Below the pieces are notes generated by a model, which made no database searches, was not told where the DNA came from, and worked only from the letters and a program-made list of their open reading frames with translations. DNA of 64,000 nucleotides. It comes from Helopsaltes ochotensis (lineage: Eukaryota; Chordata; Aves; Passeriformes; Locustellidae). Below are positions 1-10,200 of this stretch, piece after piece (position 1 is the first letter of the stretch; each line of letters opens with the position of its first letter). The DNA is taken from positions 248,001-312,000 of the forward strand of contig VXBM01000214.1 in assembly GCA_013400155.1 (NCBI GenBank), written 5' to 3'. The translations under genes and the position numbers were made by a program.

Positions 1-1553
1 TCTGATCATGAATATCCTGGGGGGAAGTACCTCCATCAGAAACATCTGGACTGACCATCAGATCAGGCAGGCATTATTCCCCAGCCAGCGCCCACCTTAT
101 GAGAACGAAGATGATGAAGATGATTACCAGATGTTTGTACCATCAGCATCTCCATCCAACACAAGTTCAGCTCCTGGTGGAGAAAGGAGGGGCTCTTCTG
201 GGCGTCCATGCAGCTGGCACTTGGGACAAGTGAATCAAAACGAGACTTCCAGCCCCACTCGTCACAAAATTGTTAGACGGGCCAGTAGTGCTGGTGAAAG
301 CAACACGTGTCCAGCCAGCGCCAGGCATAAAACAGGGGAGCGTGGTTCTCGAAGGGAAGTGAAGATAGCAGAGGGGGGCAGCAGGAATGCGGACCCCGAA
401 TCTTCAGAGGAGCTGACTATCGATGATATTGAACATGTTTATGATAATATAAGCTATGAAGACTTAAAGCTGATGGGTCTGACAAGAAGGGAGGAGACAT
501 GCCGTGGCCCCCGGAGATCAGCTAGAGACTCTCTGTATGAGGCTGAAAACAAAAGCAGCTCAGATTCAACTTCCAAAAAGAAAACAGCAAATCAAAAGAG
601 GACCTCCATTCATGCTAGTAGGGAGGAGATACTCCTCAGTAAAGAAGCACCAACTTCAAGTTTGGATGAACTCAGAATTGTTGAAGACAACATCTATGAC
701 ACCATACTGCTTCCAGAAACATCTCTAATGAATTTTAAATGTGACCCCTTAAAATCCTCTAAAAGGAGGAATTTTTTGGAAAAAGACTTTGCACATTGTG
801 ACAATCTAGGACATTTTGTTTCCGAGGAGAGTCTCCAGTTCAGCGAAGATGAAAGTCCTTACCATCGTGTTCCCATTGACAATGACTATTTGAGCTTAGT
901 AGACAGCTCCTCCAACTCTGACTCGCTGTCGCATAAGTCTGCGGCAGATAAACTCTCAGAAGAAGTAGATGAGATTTGGAATGACCTGGAGAACTACATC
1001 AAGAAAAATGAGGAAAAGACAAGAGACCGTGTCCTTGCAGCCTTTCCTGTTTGTAAAGATGACATGCAGGAAAGGCTGCATGCTGGTAGCACACCTGAAC
1101 TGAGTAAAGATGTAGAGTACTCACTGTCTACTCTCTCTCTGCCAGAAACTCCTATTTTCCCTAAAACTGTGAAGCCCAGGGCTGCCACCATAAGTGAGGC
1201 TAATCTCAGGTCTGAAGACACGACACCATGCAAGGAGAACTCTTTTATGAGTTTAAACAGATCTTCCTTCTCCAGTGAGATGCCTTTTGTAGATAGTCCG
1301 TATGAACCCACCAGTAGTGTTCTGTCCAGCACACCTGCAGAGGGCATGGAAAATGACTTAGCTCTTATGGATAAAACAAAGAACAGAGTTTTTATGATGG
1401 CAAGGCAGTACAGCCAAAAAATTAAGAAGGCTAACCAGCTTTTGAAAGTTAAAAGTCCAGAGCAGGAACAGCCAGCTAGCAGACAACAGAAAATGAAACA
1501 CAAAGATCTTGCTGCTATTCTGGAGGAGAAGAAACAAGGAGGTCCTGCTATTG
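1..1553 (+). CDS. PLEKHG1: PLEKHG1 penultimate coding exon (5' end outside window)
   Basis: The frame is open from base 2 to base 1553, 517 codons plus one base, with no stop. It ends at a clean donor (ATTG|GTATGT) in phase 1. PLEKHG1 is a Rho-family guanine nucleotide exchange factor acting at the actin cytoskeleton; its DH and PH domains are encoded upstream and are not in this window. Seen here: a low-complexity, Ser-rich, charged tail with an acidic cluster (ENEDDEDDYQMF, near 103-138), tyrosine motifs VYDNISYEDL (about 436-465) and NIYDTI (about 690-707), and near the end a basic helical stretch MARQYSQKIKKANQLL followed by [18 protein letters not shown]. I recognise these last segments as typical of the PLEKHG1-3 tail. 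The ATG at 8 is internal, not a start, because the frame continues to the window edge. The exon's 5' boundary is not visible. Confidence 0.93.
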
Positions 1554-2497
1554 GTATGTTGAAAACATTTCTGTAGAGATACATTTCTTTAGTAACTTTC
1601 AGTGACCTTTGTGTTCTGAACTGAAAGATTATGAATTTTCCTCACCTTGGGCATTGAGTATCAGGATTGTATTTTGTGTGTTACAACTAAAGTAAATTTT
1701 CTCAGACTGCTTTAATATGAATGATCCTTTATATCTCATTTCTTGTTGTTTCATTACTTTGGGAAGAAGTAGCAAGGCAGTGTCGGGAAAGAGCAATTCA
1801 GCTGAGGCTGGAAGTGAAATCATGCCTGGAGCACTATTGGCCTCCCAAAGAAAAGCAGTTATTTCCTTTAATAGTGTGATCTTGAGAGTTTGACTAAACC
1901 AGTGTTTTTTCAAGTTGGTCTGCCTTCTAACAAATCATATACATTTGCTCAGGTACCATTCAGAATCCTACCCATAAACATAAGGAGTGTGGTCAGGTGA
2001 GAAAGAGCTGAAAATCAGCTAATGAATGTGCAAAGTCATGGATGTGCAACAGTTCCGGAACGATTTTAGTCCATGACCAATTGAAACAAAGGGGAGATGT
2101 GGAGCCAGCAGACTCCATGCACCAGAGTGTCGTTCTTGCCTTCTTGTGATATTTTTAAAAGCCCCTAAATATCTTATTTACCAGGCCATTTTTAAAATGT
2201 TCTTTTCCATTTTAACATTAAACAAGCAGCAAATTATTGGAACCATGTGCTGCATTGTGTCCTGCATGACTGCTCACTGTAGCAAGATATTTTATGCTTC
2301 TTTTCCTCAACAAAGTGTACTGAAATGTGATGCAAAGGCCTTTCCAGTCTCCAGTGTTTCATGTTACTCTGCAGAGGCCAAGTTTATTGACACAACTCTC
2401 TACCAATACTAAGCGTTTTGAGATTTTTAAATTTTCACGATTCACTGAAATGGATTCCTTGTCTCTGCTAAGTTAATTAATTCTCTCTTTTTTCTAG
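1554..2497 (+). other. PLEKHG1: PLEKHG1 last intron
   Basis: GT-AG intron of 944 bases, with donor GTATGT and a pyrimidine-rich acceptor (TTCTCTCTTTTTTCTAG). It splits a glycine codon (G|GT). I see no repeat or second gene in it. Confidence 0.9.
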
Positions 2498-3600
2498 GTG
2501 CCAGAATAGCTGAATATTCCCAGCTTTATGACCAGATTGTCTTCAGAGACAGTACTCCTAAGGTTCAAAAGGAAGCCGGTGCCACTCCTCAGGGGGTGTC
2601 AGCTGGGACGTTTTCCACACCCATGGCCACACGTCCTCCCTGTTCCCAGCCTGCCAGTGAATGCTCAAGACCAGAAGATTGGCTTTTGCATTCTGTGTAC
2701 AGTAACGGCGAGCTGGCCGACTTCTCTCCGTGTTCCGAATCCCAGGACCCTAAGTCCAAGAACTCGTATACAGAAGCTGGTACAAAAAGCAATTCGAAGC
2801 AGTTTCCATCGGCTGGCTCAGTGCCTTCCCTTCAGATTTCCAACCGTTTGCATGTCCCAGCGCAGAGGTGGAGCACCATTATAAGCCAACCAAACAAAGA
2901 AAACTTGCATCAAGATCACGTCTATAACTCGCTGGGGAGGAGAGTAAGCAGTGTAAAACCACAGGCATACAGCAGGTCACAGTCCTCATCCTCAATAGTG
3001 GTCAACAGGTCTGGAGAATCAATTGTATATAATAATGAAATCGATAAGAAAAGGCTCCATTTGAATAGGAACTTTGGATTCAACAGCCATCAAACTCCTG
3101 GGATTGCTTCAGGATGTACAGGGCCGGAGATGAGAAAGCAGATCCCTGAAAACTGTTCAGATATGATTCTGCAGGATTCTCAAAAGGTCCTGAGAGTGAA
3201 CAGAGCCTCCCCCCTGACGGCACAGATGGCCACTCAGAACTATTTTTCGAATTTCAAAGATTCTGAAGAAGGAGAAGGGGATGATGATGACTATGTTGAA
3301 ATAAAGTCTGAAGATGAGGGATCTGACTTGGAGACTTCTCAGAACCAAACAAGGAAATCAGATCCTAAACTGTGTAACACCGATGCTGTTCCTTCTGAAA
3401 TGTTCTGTGGCAAAACTGTCTCCTGTAGCCCTGCGAAGTCTGCCGGCAGCAAACACGCACTTACCCCATATCTGACTGCATATAGTGATTCGGATAAACT
3501 GAATGACTACCTGTGGAGAGTACCACCTCCTAATCAGCAGAATATTGTCCAGTCTTTAAGGGAAAAGTTTCAGTGTCTCAGTTCAAGTAGCTTTGCTTGA
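2498..3600 (+). CDS. PLEKHG1: PLEKHG1 terminal coding exon with stop codon
   Basis: The acceptor at 2496-2497 restores the frame of the preceding exon: [21 protein letters not shown] reads straight through the junction. The exon encodes 366 further residues and stops at TGA (3598-3600). The product is the disordered C-terminus: Ser/Pro-rich sequence, an acidic patch EGEGDDDDYVEI followed by KSEDEGSD (about 3267-3327), and the final segment with LNDYLWRVPPP and the terminus SSSSFA. No catalytic domain is present, so the expected role is regulatory or scaffolding; tyrosines in acidic context (DDYVEI) could be phosphorylation sites, which is inference. The identity rests on my recognition of the PLEKHG1 C-terminus and on the MTHFD1L neighbour downstream. 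Confidence 0.92.
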
Positions 3601-5700
3601 TGCTTTCAATAATTTCTAGCTGTACTGCCTTATCATGACAGAGTATATACTAGGGCAATCAATACTGGCATCATGTATTTCCATAATATTACACTATCAG
3701 GCATTGTATCGCAATAATGTTGTAAATAGATGCAAAATGTATCTTTTCAAAAGTGGTTTAGAATCCTGGACGTGAAAAAGGCCACATGTGCACTGTCTGG
3801 GATCTCTGTAGCACGTCTACTTCTCATCTCCTACTGAACCTTCACATCTCTTCCTTTGTTAGGTGTGATACTCCCTGATTCTTGCCATTGAATCAGGTGT
3901 GATGCCATGTGATTCTTAAACCATTTTATCATTTGGAAACCTTAGTATTTAGACTTTCCAGTTGGTGTCCAGTGTTCTGCATCCGAAATACATGTGTGAT
4001 TACTCTGGTTACATACAGGGGCATTTAGCTGGGCAGCTGCTCCTGTGACAGTGCAGATTTCTGAGCAGGGTTCTAGTGATTACACCAACAGGCTACATGT
4101 GCAATTGCACATACTTTTTTGCACGTTACTTTTCATCAGACAGATTCCAAGTGTGTGGGACCAATGCATATGCTACATTATTTTAGAGCAAGCTTCTTAC
4201 ATTTTAAAGAAGATCTAGTTCTAGTACTTGTGCCAGCTCTGTGTCTGAAGCCTCTTCTACTTTCTGAAAGTGCGTAAGAGGCAGAAGACAGGCAGTGGAG
4301 ACTTTTTACGAGAACCTGTGGATGTGACAGTCCTTGCCTGGGAAATGGTTTTGGCATTAGAAGGGGAGCTGCACTGCTTTTCAAGAGGGCTAGACCAGTT
4401 TTGGTACCTCCAATGATGGTGGTGTTTGTGATATGCAAGCAAAATCTGAGCATCTTGTAGCTCAGCACCCAGCAGTCAAAAGCTGCTGTGTACAGTTTGA
4501 GACAAAGCTGTGTGTTACACGTAGTGACCTGGGCATTTGTTCAAGTTCCGGTGTCAGTAACCCTGCGAGAGAATGAGGCTTGGCCAGATTCTTGGGTGAA
4601 ATATTAGTTGTGGGGCATGTTTTGCCCATAGGGTGGTTCAGTGATACTGCTGGTTGAGTGACAAGCTGCAATCCCCAGGGCACGCATCTCCTGTAGCAGG
4701 AAGTGGCCCTTCCTGACAGAGAGAGGTAAAAGATGTATTTTGTAAATCAGTCAGGGCTGACTCTAATCCAATTTATGTACAATAAAAAGTAGCTTAAAAA
4801 TGAGAATACATTCCATTCTTTTGCAAATAATGCATAGAATAAATGCTGCTGTTTAGAGCAAGGACAGGCTTTCCCAATACCATCTGCACTTAACTCCCCG
4901 TCATCATTTTTGTTGCACAGGTTTGGATTCTGTTACTTGAAAACATTGTACCGAAAAGAAAGCCTAGATACATCTACACTGATCATCTTGTGTGACTGTT
5001 GTTCTTTTGGTGCTTACGTTTTTCAGATTACATGGATAAAGCCAGTACCGAGTTAAACATATCAATAAACAAAGGAATTTTATTGAAATACTATTTTTAC
5101 TGATCACCTATCACTCCCCTCAGTTACAGAGCACTGTACTTCCAGAACAGCTGATTATTTACTACATTGGTTACCACGAGGAAAACCTGAAGTTATCAGT
5201 GTACAGCTAATTACATGTAGACTAAGATTTGAGGACTTGAATTTATTAGACCTGACTAAATTATTTACCACACGTATCTTGCATTGGCTAGGAATTGTTA
5301 TTTTGAGGGCTGGTTGGTCACGGTACTTACTAGCTCGTACCACAGGGATACTTGTTACTGTCAGCACCCCCGCTGTGATAGGACCCGTATCTATCTAGTA
5401 AAATCCGACTGAGAAATAATGTTGTACATATTTAAGACGCCGAGGTGTAGCAGAGCCCATATTTATTTAATACAGCTTGTAAAGTATTGTAAATACGGAT
5501 AGAAAGTAAATCTGTGGGCGAACATCTAGATTTGTTTAAACGGCTTTAGGAGAATGTTTAACTCGCATCTCATGCAATCAGTGGAGCTGGGAGGGAGGGG
5601 AAAACAACCAACCAACCAGAAAAAAGGGACTTCTACTAGTATTGTAACTTCTCCCAGGGACCATTTCATACTATTTTTAATAAACGTTGAGTATGCAAAA
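3601..5700 (+). other. PLEKHG1: PLEKHG1 3' untranslated region
   Basis: About 2.1 kb of AT-rich sequence after the stop. It has AATAAA signals at 4781, 4838, 5064 and 5679; the distal one suggests cleavage near 5700. Two Pumilio-type sites, TGTAAATA, lie at 3721-3728 and 5488-5495. No long open frame is present. The 3' limit is inferred from the last poly(A) signal before the GC-rich gap region, so the end coordinate is approximate. Confidence 0.7.
5679..5684 (+). terminator. Distal poly(A) signal of PLEKHG1
   Basis: Canonical AATAAA in TTTTTAATAAACG, the last such hexamer before the assembly gap. Earlier hexamers at 4781, 4838 and 5064 could give shorter 3' UTRs. Use of any of them needs 3'-end RNA data. 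Confidence 0.55.
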
Positions 5701-5766
5701 GCTTTGGGTGCTTTTCATTGCGGGGGACGGAGAAAGGAAGTCATTTGCTTCTGCCTGTCGGAGCTG

Positions 5767-6136
5767 NNNNNNNNNNNNNNNNNNNNNNNNNNNNNNNNNN
5801 NNNNNNNNNNNNNNNNNNNNNNNNNNNNNNNNNNNNNNNNNNNNNNNNNNNNNNNNNNNNNNNNNNNNNNNNNNNNNNNNNNNNNNNNNNNNNNNNNNNN
5901 NNNNNNNNNNNNNNNNNNNNNNNNNNNNNNNNNNNNNNNNNNNNNNNNNNNNNNNNNNNNNNNNNNNNNNNNNNNNNNNNNNNNNNNNNNNNNNNNNNNN
6001 NNNNNNNNNNNNNNNNNNNNNNNNNNNNNNNNNNNNNNNNNNNNNNNNNNNNNNNNNNNNNNNNNNNNNNNNNNNNNNNNNNNNNNNNNNNNNNNNNNNN
6101 NNNNNNNNNNNNNNNNNNNNNNNNNNNNNNNNNNNN
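5767..6136. other. Assembly gap (370 N)
   Basis: An unbroken run of N. The sequence to its right is strongly GC- and CpG-rich, which is typical of gaps over avian CpG-island promoters. The first MTHFD1L exon (start codon and mitochondrial targeting peptide) is not found elsewhere in the window and is probably hidden here. Confidence 0.97.
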
Positions 6137-6420
6137 GAGGGGGGCTTGGGCGATGCGCCCTCGCCGGGTGCGTCGGGTTGGTTTTTGAGGTGGGGTTTTG
6201 CGGGGGCCTCGTAGTAAATGCCCCTTTTCCTCCAGGACCGCTGGCGGGATTTGCTCCGGGTTTTGGTTTTGGTGGCATTTAGAGAGCGAGCAGAGTTGCT
6301 CATGTGGCGGTGGCTCAGGTGTGGAGGTGCGCAGATGTGTGCCTGGAAAAGCGTGTCCCTGGTCGCCCCCCGCCGCTCCCCGTCCAGATTCAGCGTTGGA
6401 TGGGATAGTTTGCTACGGCT
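6137..6420 (+). promoter_or_regulatory. MTHFD1L: CpG-rich edge, probable MTHFD1L promoter / first exon / start of intron 1
   Basis: GC-rich sequence with many CpG dinucleotides (for example GGGCGATGCGCCCTCGCCGG) in an otherwise AT-rich window. It lies between the PLEKHG1 3' end and the first recognisable MTHFD1L exon. A donor-like site CCGG|GTGCGT occurs at 6168-6169. Splicing there would leave two bases of a codon, which matches the phase needed by the exon at 7194, and the frame GGLGRCALA before it is open back to the gap. That fit is suggestive only: the N-terminus of this protein is poorly conserved. Confidence 0.5.
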
Positions 6421-7193
6421 TTGAATTGAACTGGTCATTGGCTTCTGCAAGGGCAGGAGCTATCAAAAATCTGTTCCAGGCTGTTCTCCTCTGTCTTCCT
6501 TGTTGTGGGGGTCAGACAGACACATTTCAGGGGGCTCTCCTCTTTGCCCGGCTGGGTAAGTATCATCTGCATACTCAAAAGGCAGCAGAGGAGAGCTGGC
6601 TGCCACTTACCCAGAAGTTTTTTTTTTTCCGGAAAGCATTCCCAGTGCCTGGCTGTCACTGGTTTTTCCAAGAAGTGGTATGGCAAACAGAGCTGCCTTG
6701 TCTCTCTTCTGCCAGTGGTTTTGAAAGGCATCCATGAAAGTGGCTGGTCTGCAGCTCATGGGGTTGGTGTAGCCAGGGTTGAGCCGTGGCAGTCCCAGCT
6801 GTAAAGGCCTCTGCATCTGTCACTGCCCTGGCCAAGGGTATGGAAATGAAGGACCCACCTGACCCAAGAGCTGCTCAGGGTGGTGGTTCCCTGCTGCGCT
6901 TCCTATGATGGGGCTGGACAAGCCTTCTCATGTATTACCACAGCTATAAAGTTTTGGGCGTGTCAGAGCAATGCCCCACATACCTATTAAAAGAAAAAAA
7001 AGAAATTTGCCTATTAAAGTTTTCTGTGCTTACCTGCTGAACACCAGCCCTCACAGTTTACATCTAACCGTAATTTTGGAGATTAAAAACATATATGCCC
7101 AAGCATTTCTGTCATATTGTTGACTAGCGTTGGTTTCTGCCAACTGTTAGGAGGGTTTATTTTGTTAAAGATTTGCTTGTCACTGTGTTGCAG
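6421..7193 (+). other. MTHFD1L: MTHFD1L intron 1 (3' part)
   Basis: Non-coding sequence leading to the acceptor TTGCTTGTCACTGTGTTGCAG. It contains a T run near 6619-6630 and a short direct repeat of CCTATTAAA (about 6982 and 7008). No gene is recognised. Confidence 0.6.
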
Positions 7194-7278
7194 CAAAGTC
7201 ACCGAGAATGCAAAGAATTCCTTGGCCTCTCTTAGGAGAGAAAACCCTCGGCTTGAGCCAACACTTGCCATTATTCAG
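7194..7278 (+). CDS. MTHFD1L: MTHFD1L exon (presumed exon 2)
   Basis: Begins with the last base of a split codon, then 28 codons ending in RRENPRLEPTLAIIQ, followed by donor CAG|GTAAAG. It matches the first strand and helix of the D/C-like domain (vertebrate form NPAFKPVLAIIQ). It ends in phase 0. Confidence 0.9.
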
Positions 7279-10200
7279 GTAAAGTATGTCTGTGCACTCA
7301 CTGGCTGTGAGAGATCCCCTTTGGTACCATTACTTGTCTGAAGCTTCAGAAGCACACCATGCAGAAAGTAATTTTAATCCTTTTTTTATAAAGAATATTG
7401 TCTGCTTTATTATAAAACAAAGCAATAGTATGAGTAGTTCCACCAAATGGTAGATTGCCCTTTCCTCAGGCCTGAAACAGTCACAGCAAACTTCAGGTTG
7501 GGAAAGCTTTGCAAAGGAAAGGAACAGTTTTATCCCTTCTTTCTTTTGCTGACATAGTCTTCCCCATTTTAAGTATGGATCACTTTTTCTCAGAGCTTCT
7601 TTAAGTTGATTAACTTTAAAGTAGTATTCTTAAACCTTTATTTAGCTCAAAGCTTTTTTTACAGTCCTGAGCAAAGTGCTTATGTGCCTGAAAACGTGGG
7701 CCTCCCTTCACTTTCCACCCCTGAAATAATAATGCCAGGATTAATGAAAGACCCTGTTGCTTCCTGTCAGCCATGTTACCTGTGGGTAGCTATAGCTTAT
7801 CAGTGTCTTCCTGCTCTTCTAAGGAGAGGAAAACCACACTAAAAAGTCCCAGTCAGCTCAGAAGGGTCTGTGTGAAATAAGTGCCTTGTGTAAAGTGTCA
7901 GCATCTTGTAGAAGTAGCAGCACTTTTTGATGTGAAGTAATCTTGCAGTAATTGAGAACCATTGTTTTACTAAAGCTGTGCAGAGCTTTCCAGCCCACTG
8001 ATGGTACCATTTTTGATAGGCAATTAAAATCAGAGATGAGGGTTCCTATCCCTGCCAAGCTGAAAGATGTTCATCCTTGGATTTCTTAAGGTTTGAAAGC
8101 CACAAAACTAGGGATGTTTATCATTCAGAGGGGACCCAGAACCGTGCTGGCAAAAATATTATTGTCCTGTTTCCTAGGATGGTAATATTGGTTTTGAGTG
8201 GGCACACACTGAAACTCTGACCTAGTAGGTTTTAAGTTTACAACCCAACTGTAAGTATTTTTTTAAGTAGATAGTGAATCTAAGTAATGCAGCAACAGCT
8301 TTATTTCAGAAGGTCTTCTAGTGAGGCTGTCTGACCAGGCTCTTCCATTTCTCACCCTCCCTGATAATTGCATTTTCACAGAGCCCTCTAATGCTAAAGC
8401 TTAAGGACTGTTAGAAAAGCAGTGGCCTGATTTTTCTCACTCCTGTTAGTCTCCATCCAGTTGCACCACGATCTGGACTAGGACTGTGATCTACCCCAGC
8501 CTGAGGGGTCTAAAGAGGCTTCCTTTCAACCACGTTTGTCTCCTGGATCTGGTTTTCTGCATGGCCACATGCATTTTTTATGCTGGCACAATGGGAGGGA
8601 TGTCCCTCTTTTCCCTGTTTACCCCACTTGGTCTGCCTCGTGAGGTGGCTGTAAGAACATGTGGCCTAGATCCTTCTGGGTAGAATTCACCCAAGTGCTG
8701 TTCTCCAGCTGTCCAGTCCCTCCAGCTCTGGTCTGGTTGGGAAGACTGAAGCAGAGCCCATTTTTAATGTGTATTTGTTGTTGCAAAGAAAACTTGCTTT
8801 GGTCTACAGATGTTCTTGTGATGCACTGCTCTACCAGTTACGTGGGCAGAGCCGTAAGGCTTGTGCTGCTCAGAGGAGCAGAGGGTGGGCAGTGAAATTA
8901 TCTTCTTTGCCAGTCACTCGAGAGTAACGGCGGTCGGCATGACAGGGCTCCTGGGAATGAGGAATTACAGACTGAACCTGCAGTGCAATGATTTTAGGAT
9001 TGCCCTTTTCCTCTTGAGTCAGCTGAATCTGAATCAATGCCAAAATTGATGTTGCTTTTTACCCATGTTGAACCTCAGTTGGAGCTGTGCAACAGTAAAA
9101 AATGATTGGTGGGTGCTTCTTAATTTTTTGGTGCTGAAAAAGTAAAATAATCAGGATCCTGCCTGGCAGTGGAGCTTTTACCCTGCAAAGCTCAGCAAAG
9201 CACCACTGGTTCCCCTGTACCTCCTGTGCTGTCCTTGCACTCTGCCAGCCCACGTGCTGAGCTCTGGCCTCACCAGAGCTGCTCGGTGAGTTGTGATAGG
9301 AAATGGTTTAGGGCAGGCATTTTCTGCACTTTCACAAGGTAAGTGTTCCCCTGCCAGTGCTGCAGCAGCAGAGACATTACAGGCGACAGTGTGGTACCAC
9401 CAGGTGCTCTATCCCAGTTAAACTTCTTGAGCAGTTAGTGTAGGGGTACAGTCCCACATTTATTGTCACAGGGGAGTGGCTGCTGAGCTGTCCCTAGATC
9501 TGTCTCTTCTTCCTTGGCACAGTGTGAGCTCTGTACAGTGTCCTCAGTGCAGCAGCTTCTGTGTTGCCATTCACCACCAACTGCCACATTTGGGGAGTGG
9601 GATGCTGGTAGTGTAGTGCCAGGAATGCTGGCAGGGAGGTAGCTGGGGGATAGAGGGCAAGCCCTCCTTCTCTAACAGGAGTTGCCCCTCTCCATGAAGC
9701 CTGTGCTTTTAAATGCTCTTTTTATCACTATCAGCAGTCTTGAACTATTTGGAATTAACAGGCGTGGCCTTCTGCTTCTTTCTTAGAATTGTTTCTTATT
9801 GGTTTGAATACCTTAAGACACAGAGGTTGTCACTATGTTTCTTGCATAGTGCATTAGTGCATTACTCATTTTTAAATGTATTATTTTAAAACTCAGTTAC
9901 TGTTTTGTTCCCCAAGGCACATAATGACCAGTTGATTCAAGAAGCAAACAAGAACTTTGCCAAAGAGGTAAGATTTAGCTGATACATGTGTTAATAATCA
10001 TAAGCTACTTGCCTTTGGTAATTTTAAGTCTTTTCTTTTAACAGATTGGTCTACGTGTTATTCATGTCTGTCTTCCTGAAAGCAGCACCAAAGATGAGGT
10101 AACTGAAGTACCTGAAAAGAGTCTTCCTTTTCCACTTCTGTCATAAGCTTTTATTTATTACTGACATTCATTATTATTTTGACTGGCGTCTAGTAACTCA

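Noticed and set aside
994..1584. Minus-strand open frame of 196 codons
   Set aside because: Lies opposite the long PLEKHG1 exon; its composition is that of an antisense shadow.
5554..6450. Several open frames spanning the N gap
   Set aside because: They are open only because N translates as X; real sequence in them is short.
6198..6737. 179-codon plus-strand open frame after the CpG-rich region
   Set aside because: No ATG at its start, no recognisable protein, and it runs into intron sequence; GC-rich DNA is poor in stops.
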